DNA of 13,554 nt, taken from the NCBI GenBank assembly GCA_002440665.1, contig DJUX01000009.1, forward strand, positions 1 through 13,554, in the 5' to 3' direction. The notes beneath the pieces are model-generated. The model did not search any database. It was not told the origin of the DNA and saw nothing but the letters and a program-made list of their open reading frames with translations. Both the position numbers and the translations under genes were made by a program. Shown one piece after another: positions 8,285 through 13,554 of this stretch. The stretch comes from Dechloromonas sp. UBA6271. Its GTDB lineage: Bacteria > Pseudomonadota > Gammaproteobacteria > Burkholderiales > Rhodocyclaceae. Every line of letters begins with the position of its first letter. Position 1 is the stretch's first letter.

Positions 8285-9123
8285 TGTTGCGCCTGCTGGG
8301 AGCCTGGCTGATCGCCCTAGTGCTTGCACTCCCGGTCATCGCGGTTGCAGCAGAGCCACCGGCCATCTTGCTCGCCGAGGTCTATCGCAATCAGGCCGAT
8401 GTCGCGAAATACCTCGTCAGCGAGAAGCTCGACGGCGTGCGCGCCATCTGGGACGGCAATACCTTGCGCTTCCGCAGTGGCAAGGAAATCAACGCGCCGC
8501 GCTGGTTCATCGAAGGTCTGCCCAAGCAGGCCCTGGACGGTGAGCTGTGGATGGGTCGCGGCAGTTTCGAGCGCCTCTCCGGCATCGTTCGCCGCGAAGT
8601 GCCGGACGACGGTGAATGGCGCCAGGTGCGCTACATGATTTTCGAGTTGCCGGGAGCAGCCGGCACTTTCAGCGAACGTGCCGAGGCAATGCGCCAGATT
8701 GCCCGCCAGGCCAATGTTCCCTGGTTGCGTGAAATCGAGCAGTTTCCGGCGGTCGACCGCAACAGCCTGCAAAAGCGCTTCAAGGAAGTCGTCAAGGCCG
8801 GCGGTGAAGGCCTGATGCTTCATCGTGCCGATGCCCTCTACGAAACCGGCCGCAGCGATACGCTGCTGAAAATGAAACCTTGGGAGGATGCCGACGCGCT
8901 GGTTATCGGACACGTTCCCGGCAAAGGTAAGTACGTGGGAATGCTGGGGGCGTTGCGCGTACGTACATCAGATGGCCGCGAGTTCTCTTTGGGCACAGGG
9001 TTTACAGACGAGCAAAGGCGAAATCCGCCGCCGATCGGCAGTACCGTAACTTATCGTTATCGCGACATTACCAGCAGTGGGTTGCCACGTTTCGCCAGCT
9101 TCCTGCGGCCAAGAACGGAGTGA
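8284..9123 (+). CDS. ligE: Exported ATP-dependent DNA ligase (Lig E type)
   Basis: A 279-residue minimal ATP-dependent DNA ligase. The first ~23 residues form a signal peptide: a short basic start, a leucine/alanine-rich core and an AVAAEPP cleavage region, so the mature enzyme should lie in the periplasm or outside the cell. Nucleotidyltransferase motifs are in order: motif I EKLDGVR with the adenylated lysine at Lys48, motif III DGELW (Glu87), motif IIIa YMIFELPG (117-124), motif IV GEGLMLH (Glu175) and motif V LLKMKPWEDADA (Lys196, Lys198). A compact OB fold follows (about 205-279). Lig E enzymes, known in Neisseria, Haemophilus and Vibrio, seal nicks without extra DNA-binding domains and are thought to act on extracellular or incoming DNA. 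The ATG at 8284 overlaps the tyrA stop; a longer in-frame start at 8269 would place GGRL ahead of the signal peptide and is less likely. Confidence 0.88.
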   Translation: MLRLLGAWLIALVLALPVIAVAAEPPAILLAEVYRNQADVAKYLVSEKLDGVRAIWDGNTLRFRSGKEINAPRWFIEGLPKQALDGELWMGRGSFERLSGIVRREVPDDGEWRQVRYMIFELPGAAGTFSERAEAMRQIARQANVPWLREIEQFPAVDRNSLQKRFKEVVKAGGEGLMLHRADALYETGRSDTLLKMKPWEDADALVIGHVPGKGKYVGMLGALRVRTSDGREFSLGTGFTDEQRRNPPPIGSTVTYRYRDITSSGLPRFASFLRPRTE

Positions 9124-9132
9124 CAACCTGAG

Positions 9133-9163
9133 CTCTCTATGACGAAAGTCAGGGTGGAGAGAG
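9133..9163 (+). repeat. Nested inverted repeat (hairpin) between ligE and rfbB
   Basis: An outer stem CTCTCT (9133-9138) pairs with AGAGAG (9158-9163). Inside it TGAC (9140-9143) pairs with GTCA (9148-9151) around a GAAA tetraloop. It lies just after the ligE stop and about 15 bases before the TATAAT box. No run of T follows it closely, so it is not a standard intrinsic terminator. It could end or protect the upstream transcript, or mark a regulator site for the rfb promoter. Confidence 0.35.
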
Positions 9164-9178
9164 GTTGCTGCGTTGCGG

Positions 9179-9184
9179 TATAAT
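9179..9184 (+). promoter_or_regulatory. Perfect -10 box upstream of rfbB
   Basis: TATAAT, an exact sigma-70 -10 hexamer, lies 26 bases before the rfbB ATG, implying a leader of about 20 bases. No recognisable -35 stands at 16-18 bases upstream (GGAGAG there) and there is no TGN extension, so an activator or another upstream element may be needed. This is the only gap in the plus-strand run from gyrA onward large enough for a promoter, and it divides the aromatic/gyrA genes from the sugar genes. Confidence 0.5.
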
Positions 9185-9210
9185 CTAACGTTTTTACGGG
9201 GGGCTGGAAG

Positions 9211-10269
9211 ATGATTCTGGTTACTGGCGCCGCTGGCTTTATTGGCAGCAATTTCGTCCTTGACTGGCTGGCTCAATCCGACGAACCCGTCGTCAATCTT
9301 GATTTACTGACTTACGCGGGCAACCTTGAGAACCTTGCCTCGCTCGAGAACGACACCCGTCACCATTTTGTGAAGGGCGACATCGGCGATTTCGAACTGC
9401 TCTCCAAGCTGCTCGCCGACCACAAGCCCCGCGCTGTCGTCAATTTTGCTGCCGAATCCCACGTCGACCGAAGCATTCATGGCCCGGAAGACTTCATCCA
9501 GACCAATATCGTTGGCACCTTTCACCTGCTTGAAGCCGTACGTGCTTACTGGAACGATCTGGCAGACGAAGCAAAATCAAATTTCCGCTTCCTCCATGTT
9601 TCGACCGACGAGGTTTATGGGTCGCTTGGCAAAGACAGCCCGGCGTTTGCCGAAACGCACCGGTACGAACCCAATAGTCCGTACTCTGCCAGCAAGGCGG
9701 CCAGTGACCATCTGGTACGTGCCTACCATCATACCTACAGCTTGCCGGTTCTGACTACCAACTGCTCCAACAACTACGGTCCTTACCACTTTCCGGAAAA
9801 GCTCATCCCGTTGGTTATCCACAATGCTCTGGCCGGCAAGCCGCTACCCATCTACGGCGACGGTCAGCAAATCCGCGACTGGCTCTACGTCAAGGATCAC
9901 TGCAGCGCAATCCGCCGCGTCCTGGAAGCGGGCAGGGTAGGCGAGGTTTACAATGTCGGTGGCTGGAACGAAAAGCCAAATCTCGATGTTGTCCATACCC
10001 TGTGCGCCATTCTCGACGAACTCAGTCCCAGGGCCGATGGCAATGCGTATAAAGAACAAATTACCTACGTCAAGGACCGTCCCGGCCACGACCGCCGCTA
10101 TGCCATCGACGCTTCCAAGATCGAACGCGAGCTCGGCTGGAAGCCTGCAGAGACCTTCGAAACAGGCATCCGCAAGACGGTGCAGTGGTATCTCGATAAC
10201 CAGGTTTGGGTAAGCAATGTCACCAGTGGCGCTTACAAGAACTGGGTTGGCAAGCAGTACGGGGCGTGA
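9211..10269 (+). CDS. rfbB: dTDP-glucose 4,6-dehydratase
   Basis: A 352-residue extended short-chain dehydrogenase/reductase that converts dTDP-glucose to dTDP-4-keto-6-deoxyglucose, the second step towards dTDP-L-rhamnose and other dTDP-deoxysugars. The NAD-binding loop TGAAGFIG is at residues 5-12. The catalytic Thr132-Asp133-Glu134 triplet lies in HVSTDEVYG and the Tyr158/Lys162 pair in SPYSASK. NNYGPYHFPEKLIP is the usual substrate-binding stretch. Length is full. A G-rich ribosome-binding site (GGGGGG, 7 bases before the ATG) precedes it, and it heads the dTDP-sugar cluster. The start of the broken rfbD follows after two bases. Confidence 0.97.
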   Translation: MILVTGAAGFIGSNFVLDWLAQSDEPVVNLDLLTYAGNLENLASLENDTRHHFVKGDIGDFELLSKLLADHKPRAVVNFAAESHVDRSIHGPEDFIQTNIVGTFHLLEAVRAYWNDLADEAKSNFRFLHVSTDEVYGSLGKDSPAFAETHRYEPNSPYSASKAASDHLVRAYHHTYSLPVLTTNCSNNYGPYHFPEKLIPLVIHNALAGKPLPIYGDGQQIRDWLYVKDHCSAIRRVLEAGRVGEVYNVGGWNEKPNLDVVHTLCAILDELSPRADGNAYKEQITYVKDRPGHDRRYAIDASKIERELGWKPAETFETGIRKTVQWYLDNQVWVSNVTSGAYKNWVGKQYGA

Positions 10270-10271
10270 GC

Positions 10272-10609
10272 ATGAATCTTCTCCTCACGGGTAAGAACGG
10301 CCAGGTCGGCTTTGAACTTCAGCGCGCTCTGGCGCCGCTCGGCGATATCGTCGCGGTCGACCAGGTGGAATGTGACCTCTCCAGCCCGGAAGCTATGCCC
10401 GCTTCGTCATCGGTGAGGCCATCAAGGGGGGCAAGTCGCTCAAAGTCCGGCCGGAAGCCATCAAGTCCATCTGCGCCAACGATTATCCAACGCCTACCAA
10501 GCGCCCGGCCAATTCGCGGCTCGATACCAAAAAGCTCCATAACACCTTCGGCCTCGAACTGCCCCATTGGCAAGCTGGCCTCCGCCACATTCTCCAGCAA
10601 ATACTTTGA
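10272..10609 (+). pseudogene. rfbD: dTDP-4-dehydrorhamnose reductase, internally deleted and frameshifted
   Basis: Bases 10272-10394 encode a normal RfbD/RmlD start, MNLLLTGKNGQVGFELQ through DLSSPEA, with its NAD(P)-binding TGKNGQVG loop. From about 10394 the sequence continues as the normal RfbD end but in another frame (+2): YARFVIGEAIKGGKSLK, then ANDYPTPTKRPANSRLD, then KKLHNTFGLELPHWQAGLR, ending at TGA 10607-10609. About 41 plus 71 residues remain of a family length near 295, so roughly 185 codons are missing, including the catalytic YxxxK region. The loss must also change the frame. In the start frame, translation runs on to a TGA at 10653-10655 and yields a ~127-residue chimera whose second part is meaningless. 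The intact enzyme would reduce dTDP-4-keto-L-rhamnose to dTDP-L-rhamnose. An assembly error is possible, but the two flanks are otherwise clean. Confidence 0.9.
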
Positions 10610-10631
10610 GATCCATGGTAGCCGGCAAAGG

Positions 10632-10645
10632 AAGCGATTTCGCTT
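10632..10645 (+). repeat. Small hairpin just before the MNT gene
   Basis: AAGCG (10632-10636) and CGCTT (10641-10645) form a five-pair stem with an ATTT loop. It directly abuts the GGAG ribosome-binding site (10646-10649) of the MNT gene. It could modulate access to that site or be a regulator half-site pair. It is short and may be chance. Confidence 0.25.
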
Positions 10646-10655
10646 GGAGATATGA

Positions 10656-10937
10656 ATGAGATTGGACGCCAGAGAACAATCAGCAATTCGCGAAATAATT
10701 CGCGAGGCCGATTCAGAGGCTTCGATCTATCTTTTTGGATCGCGTGCCGATGATTCAGCCAAGGGTGGGGATATCGATCTCCTGGTTCTTTCAAAAAGAA
10801 TTACCCTCATGACCAAACTGGGAATCTTGGCACAGCTTCACCAGAGGCTCGGTGAGCGCAAGATTGACATTGCCGTATTTCCAGATGATTCAAGGCCTTT
10901 TGCCAGAATGGTGATGCAAGAGGGGGTGAGCCTGTGA
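10656..10937 (+). CDS. mntA: Minimal (MNT) nucleotidyltransferase, MntA-type antitoxin candidate
   Basis: A 93-residue protein of the polymerase-beta-like minimal nucleotidyltransferase family. GSR at 28-30 and the DID pair (Asp39, Asp41) give the GSX9DXD active site, and Asp71 in RKIDIAVF is the likely third metal ligand. Family members paired with a HEPN protein act as antitoxins that add AMP to a tyrosine next to the toxin's RNase motif. Here the next gene is exactly such a HEPN protein, with a four-base overlap (GTGA). A GGAG lies six bases before the ATG, and the ATG abuts the TGA that ends the frameshifted rfbD reading frame. G+C is about 49% by hand count, lower than the flanking sugar genes (around 60%), suggesting separate origin. 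The antitoxin role is inferred from motif and pairing. Confidence 0.82.
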   Translation: MRLDAREQSAIREIIREADSEASIYLFGSRADDSAKGGDIDLLVLSKRITLMTKLGILAQLHQRLGERKIDIAVFPDDSRPFARMVMQEGVSL

Positions 10938-11389
10938 CAAAAGTTAGAATCGAACTTTTACAAGAAGAGCTGGCAGACCTGCAACTTGCCGCCGGGTACC
11001 TTCAGTTTTCGATCGAGCGATGCAGTAACCTTATCGGTCAGGAGGCTTTGTCGCCAGAGCAGTTGGAGCGTCTGGAGTCTCTCACCAGCCGCTTTGCCCG
11101 ATTGGCTGACTTGCTCATTCAGCGCGTTTTCCGCCTGGTTGATGAGATCGAGTTGACAGCGGGTGGAACCCTGCTGGACCGGATTTACCGTGCAGAAAAA
11201 AGGGGTTGGGCAAATGCCACCCAAATGATCATGATTCGCGAGTTGAGAAACCTGATCGCTCATGAATATGCGACAGAGAAAATGCTCGAAATATATGTCG
11301 CCGTAGCGGCATTGGCCCCGGTCCTCCTTGAAGTCGTGCCAAAGTTGCTCGAATACGCAAACGATACAATCCGGAAATATCCATCATGA
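10934..11389 (+). CDS. hepT: HEPN-domain protein, HepT-type toxin candidate
   Basis: A 151-residue, mostly helical protein. Residues 105-112 read RNLIAHEY, which is the RX4HXY motif (Arg105, His110, Tyr112) of HepT HEPN ribonucleases; Tyr112 is where the cognate MNT enzyme would attach AMP. HepT toxins cleave RNA and stop growth until neutralised. The long helices before the motif (about 5-30 and 40-75) and after it (115-145) fit the HEPN bundle. It starts with GTG overlapping the mntA stop, and its own TGA overlaps the rfbA ATG (ATGA), so the three genes are likely translated in series. G+C is about 53-54%. Without a homology search I cannot say whether it belongs to HepT proper or to a HEPN substrate-binding subfamily without RNase activity. 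Confidence 0.75.
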   Translation: MTKVRIELLQEELADLQLAAGYLQFSIERCSNLIGQEALSPEQLERLESLTSRFARLADLLIQRVFRLVDEIELTAGGTLLDRIYRAEKRGWANATQMIMIRELRNLIAHEYATEKMLEIYVAVAALAPVLLEVVPKLLEYANDTIRKYPS

Positions 11390-12270
11390 CCACCCGCAAA
11401 GGCCTCATCCTCGCCGGCGGCGCCGGCACCCGGCTCCATCCCGCCACGTTGTCTGTCTCCAAGCAACTGCTGCCGATCTACGACAAGCCGATGATCTACT
11501 ACCCGCTGACCACGTTACTGCTGGCCGGCATCCGTGACATCCTGATCATCTCTACCCCGCAGGACACCCCGCGTTTCGAGCAACTCCTCGGCGACGGCTC
11601 GCGCTGGGGTGCCAACCTGCAATACGCCGTCCAGCCCAGCCCCGACGGCCTCGCCCAGGCCTTCGTCATCGGCGCCGACTTCATCGGCAACGACAACTCG
11701 GCCTTGGTGCTTGGTGACAACATCTTCTATGGTCACGACTTCCACCAGATACTCGGCAGCGCCGACCAGCGTAGCGCCGGCGCCACGGTCTTCGCCTATC
11801 ACGTGCATGATCCTGAGCGTTACGGCGTCGCCGAATTCGACGCCAACGGCAAGGTGCTCAGCCTTGAAGAGAAGCCGCAGCAGCCCAAGTCTAACTACGC
11901 TGTCACTGGCCTCTATTTCTACGACAACCAGGTCGTTAACCTGGCCAGCAACCTCAAGCCTTCACCGCGCGGCGAACTGGAAATCACCGACCTCAACCGT
12001 CTCTACCTTGAACAGGGTCAGCTCGATGTCGAGATCATGGGCCGGGGCTACGCCTGGCTCGATACCGGTACTCACGACAGCCTGCTCGAAGCCGGACAGT
12101 TCATCGCAACCATCGAAAAACGTCAAGGCCTCAAGGTTGCCTGCCCGGAGGAAATCGCTTTTCGTCAGGGGTGGATCAGCACGGAACAACTCGAAGCACT
12201 TGCCCAGCCACTGTCCAAGAATGGCTATGGGCAATACCTGCTCAGTCTGCTCAAGGAAAAGGTCTACTGA
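11386..12270 (+). CDS. rfbA: Glucose-1-phosphate thymidylyltransferase
   Basis: A 294-residue enzyme joining dTTP and glucose-1-phosphate to give dTDP-glucose, the entry step of the dTDP-deoxysugar pathway. The nucleotide-binding GGAGTRLHPAT (11-21), SKQLLPIYDKPMIYYPL (25-41), the LGDNIFYG metal/sugar site and EEKPQQPKS are all present and the length is normal. G+C rises sharply again relative to the two genes before it. The ATG overlaps the hepT stop (ATGA) and only a weak GGAAA precedes it, so its translation probably depends on ribosomes finishing hepT. Its product feeds rfbB upstream. The stop overlaps the rfbC ATG by one base. Confidence 0.97.
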   Translation: MTTRKGLILAGGAGTRLHPATLSVSKQLLPIYDKPMIYYPLTTLLLAGIRDILIISTPQDTPRFEQLLGDGSRWGANLQYAVQPSPDGLAQAFVIGADFIGNDNSALVLGDNIFYGHDFHQILGSADQRSAGATVFAYHVHDPERYGVAEFDANGKVLSLEEKPQQPKSNYAVTGLYFYDNQVVNLASNLKPSPRGELEITDLNRLYLEQGQLDVEIMGRGYAWLDTGTHDSLLEAGQFIATIEKRQGLKVACPEEIAFRQGWISTEQLEALAQPLSKNGYGQYLLSLLKEKVY

Positions 12271-12815
12271 TGCAAGTGACGCGCACCGCCATTCCCGAAG
12301 TTCTTATCCTCGAACCGAAGGTCTTTGGCGACGACCGCGGCTTCTTTTTCGAAAGCTTCAACGCCCGCGCCTTTGAGCAAGCCATCGGCCTCAAGTGCGA
12401 ATTCGTTCAGGACAACCACTCCAAATCCGCGAAGAACGTGCTGCGTGGGTTGCACTACCAGATTAAAAATCCGCAGGGGAAGCTCGTTCGCGTTGTTCAG
12501 GGTGAGGTCTTTGATGTTGCGGTCGACCTTCGAAAAAGCTCAAAAACCTTCGGGCAGTGGGTCGGCGTCCACATCAGTGCAGAAAACAAAAAACACCTCT
12601 GGGTACCGCAAGGCTTCGCACATGGCTTTGTGGTGCTGAGCGAAACCGCGGAATTCCTCTACAAGACCACTGACTATTACGCACCGGAGTTCGAGCGCAG
12701 TTTATTCTGGAACGATCCTGCGCTGGGAATCGATTGGCCCTTCGAGGGTGAACCCAGGCTCGCTGCCAAGGATGCTGCGGCCAAGTGCCTGTTTGAAGTC
12801 GAGGTGTTCGCATGA
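12270..12815 (+). CDS. rfbC: dTDP-4-dehydrorhamnose 3,5-epimerase
   Basis: A 181-residue cupin-fold epimerase that converts dTDP-4-keto-6-deoxyglucose to dTDP-4-keto-L-rhamnose. The signature FGDDRGFFFESFN (19-31), the catalytic His62 in VLRGLHYQ, Lys71, WVPQGFAHGF (111-120) and Tyr131 in FLYKTTDYY are visible. I take the ATG at 12270, which overlaps the rfbA stop; a longer in-frame opening inside rfbA has no family similarity. Its product is the substrate of RfbD, which is broken in this cluster, so the pathway would stall here unless another reductase exists. The stop overlaps a nine-codon mini reading frame leading to glmS. Confidence 0.97.
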   Translation: MQVTRTAIPEVLILEPKVFGDDRGFFFESFNARAFEQAIGLKCEFVQDNHSKSAKNVLRGLHYQIKNPQGKLVRVVQGEVFDVAVDLRKSSKTFGQWVGVHISAENKKHLWVPQGFAHGFVVLSETAEFLYKTTDYYAPEFERSLFWNDPALGIDWPFEGEPRLAAKDAAAKCLFEVEVFA

Positions 12816-12841
12816 CTAATCAGCCCAAGAAGGTGGCGTGA
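12812..12841 (+). other. Nine-codon mini reading frame between rfbC and glmS
   Basis: ATG ACT AAT ... GCG TGA encodes MTNQPKKVA. Its ATG overlaps the rfbC stop (ATGA), and its TGA ends one base before the glmS ATG. It contains an AAGGTGG that probably serves as the glmS ribosome-binding site. It may be a leader that passes ribosomes from rfbC to glmS, the remnant of a lost gene, or chance. Confidence 0.3.
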
Positions 12842-12842
12842 C

Positions 12843-13554
12843 ATGTGCGGCATTGTCGCGGCAGCAGCCGGCAACAACATCGTTCCCGTTCTCGTCGAAG
12901 GCCTGAAGAAGCTCGAATACCGGGGCTATGATTCGGCCGGCCTGGCCGTCATCGGCAGCACCGGCATCGAGCGCGTCCGCTCGGTCGGCCGCGTCGCCGA
13001 ACTCGAAGCCGCCTCCGCCCAGACCAGCGCCATCACCGGCATCGCCCACACGCGCTGGGCGACCCATGGCGTGCCCAGCGAGCGCAACGCCCATCCGCAC
13101 GTCTCCGGCTCGATCGCCGTCGTCCATAACGGCATCATCGAGAACTACGAAAGCCTGCGCAGCGAACTCAGCGCCCAGGGCTACGTCTTCACCTCCGACA
13201 CCGACACCGAAAGCATCGCCCACCTGATCGAAGCGACGCTGAAGAGCGAGCCCGACCTGTTCAAAGCGGTACAGACCGCCTGCCGCCGGCTAATCGGCGC
13301 CTACGCCATCGCCGTCATCGACCACAACCAGCCCGGTAAGGTCGTCGTCGCCCGCGAAGGCTCGCCGTTGCTGCTCGGCGTTTCCGACACCGGCAACTAT
13401 GCCGCCTCCGATGCCTCGGCGCTGCTCCAAGTCACCCGCAACATGGTCTATCTGGAAAATGGCGATATTGCCGAGTTGACCGCAACAGGCGTCAGGATCA
13501 CCCGCCTCGACGGCACCCCGGTCAATCGCCCAGTGCATGTTTCCCAACTATCCG
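12843..13554 (+). CDS. glmS: Glutamine-fructose-6-phosphate aminotransferase (partial, N-terminal)
   Basis: The first 237 codons of GlmS, cut by the window edge (the family is about 605-610 residues). The enzyme uses glutamine to turn fructose-6-phosphate into glucosamine-6-phosphate, the first committed step to UDP-GlcNAc for peptidoglycan and lipopolysaccharide. The visible part is the class II glutaminase domain: nucleophile Cys2 (exposed after removal of Met1), EYRGYDSAG (25-33), TRWATHG (70-76), HNGIIEN (95-101) and SDTDTE (118-123). The sugar-isomerase domains lie beyond the window. AAGGTGG (12829-12835) is a usable ribosome-binding site. It follows rfbC by 27 bases and is probably in the same transcript. 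Confidence 0.97.
   Translation, partial: MCGIVAAAAGNNIVPVLVEGLKKLEYRGYDSAGLAVIGSTGIERVRSVGRVAELEAASAQTSAITGIAHTRWATHGVPSERNAHPHVSGSIAVVHNGIIENYESLRSELSAQGYVFTSDTDTESIAHLIEATLKSEPDLFKAVQTACRRLIGAYAIAVIDHNQPGKVVVAREGSPLLLGVSDTGNYAASDASALLQVTRNMVYLENGDIAELTATGVRITRLDGTPVNRPVHVSQLS

Noticed and set aside
9133..9195. Intrinsic terminator after ligE
   Set aside because: A hairpin exists, but the nearest T-run (9190-9195) is more than 25 bases beyond it and lies after the TATAAT box, so it does not fit a Rho-independent terminator.
10206..10271. An upstream extension of the rfbD frame into rfbB
   Set aside because: The family start MNLLLTGKNGQVG is at 10272. The extension is just rfbB read in another frame.
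10609..10656. Insertion-sequence or transposon ends flanking the MNT/HEPN pair
   Set aside because: No terminal inverted repeats or target duplications are visible on either side, and the rfbD damage is internal to that gene rather than at the module boundary, so a simple insertion does not explain it.
12171..12269. An in-frame upstream extension of rfbC
   Set aside because: It would overlap rfbA by about 100 bases and adds 33 residues unlike any RfbC. The ATG at 12270 overlapping the rfbA stop fits both the family start and the operon's pattern.

Overview
The window looks like a chromosomal segment of a betaproteobacterium, most likely of the Rhodocyclales (inferred from gene order, high G+C and the flavour of the proteins; no rRNA or other direct marker is present). 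Coding density is very high. There is no gene-free stretch longer than about 100 bases, and I see no tRNA, rRNA, CRISPR array, insertion sequence or attachment site.

Region 1 (1-1428, minus strand) holds the first 12 codons of an unidentified protein with a lysine-rich, signal-like N-terminus, preceded by mtaD, an amidohydrolase that deaminates 5'-methylthioadenosine or S-adenosylhomocysteine. A 100-base divergent gap (1429-1528) separates mtaD from gyrA.

Region 2 (1529-9123, plus strand) is a tightly packed run: gyrA, serC, pheA, hisC, tyrA and an exported ATP-dependent DNA ligase of the Lig E type. Neighbouring genes overlap or lie within 10 bases of each other. serC-pheA-hisC-tyrA is the well-known proteobacterial serine/aromatic amino acid supra-operon. 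The aroA-cmk-rpsA genes that usually follow tyrA are absent, and the ligase occupies that place.

Region 3 (9124-13554, plus strand) starts with a short intergenic segment carrying a hairpin and a perfect TATAAT box. It continues as a dTDP-sugar cluster in the usual order: rfbB, rfbD, rfbA, rfbC, then the start of glmS. Two things are unusual. First, rfbD (dTDP-4-dehydrorhamnose reductase) is broken: its first ~41 codons are joined out of frame to its last ~71 codons, and the middle (~185 codons) is missing. Second, a two-gene MNT nucleotidyltransferase/HEPN module of the MntA-HepT toxin-antitoxin type lies between the broken rfbD and rfbA. It has lower G+C, and its toxin gene overlaps the rfbA start by four bases.

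Together, region 2 supplies serine, phenylalanine and tyrosine precursors plus gyrase. Region 3 would supply activated deoxysugar and glucosamine-6-phosphate for surface polysaccharide, but as it stands it lacks a functional final reductase for dTDP-L-rhamnose. The most interesting part is 10272-11389, where decay of rfbD and a toxin-antitoxin-like pair wired into the sugar operon meet.
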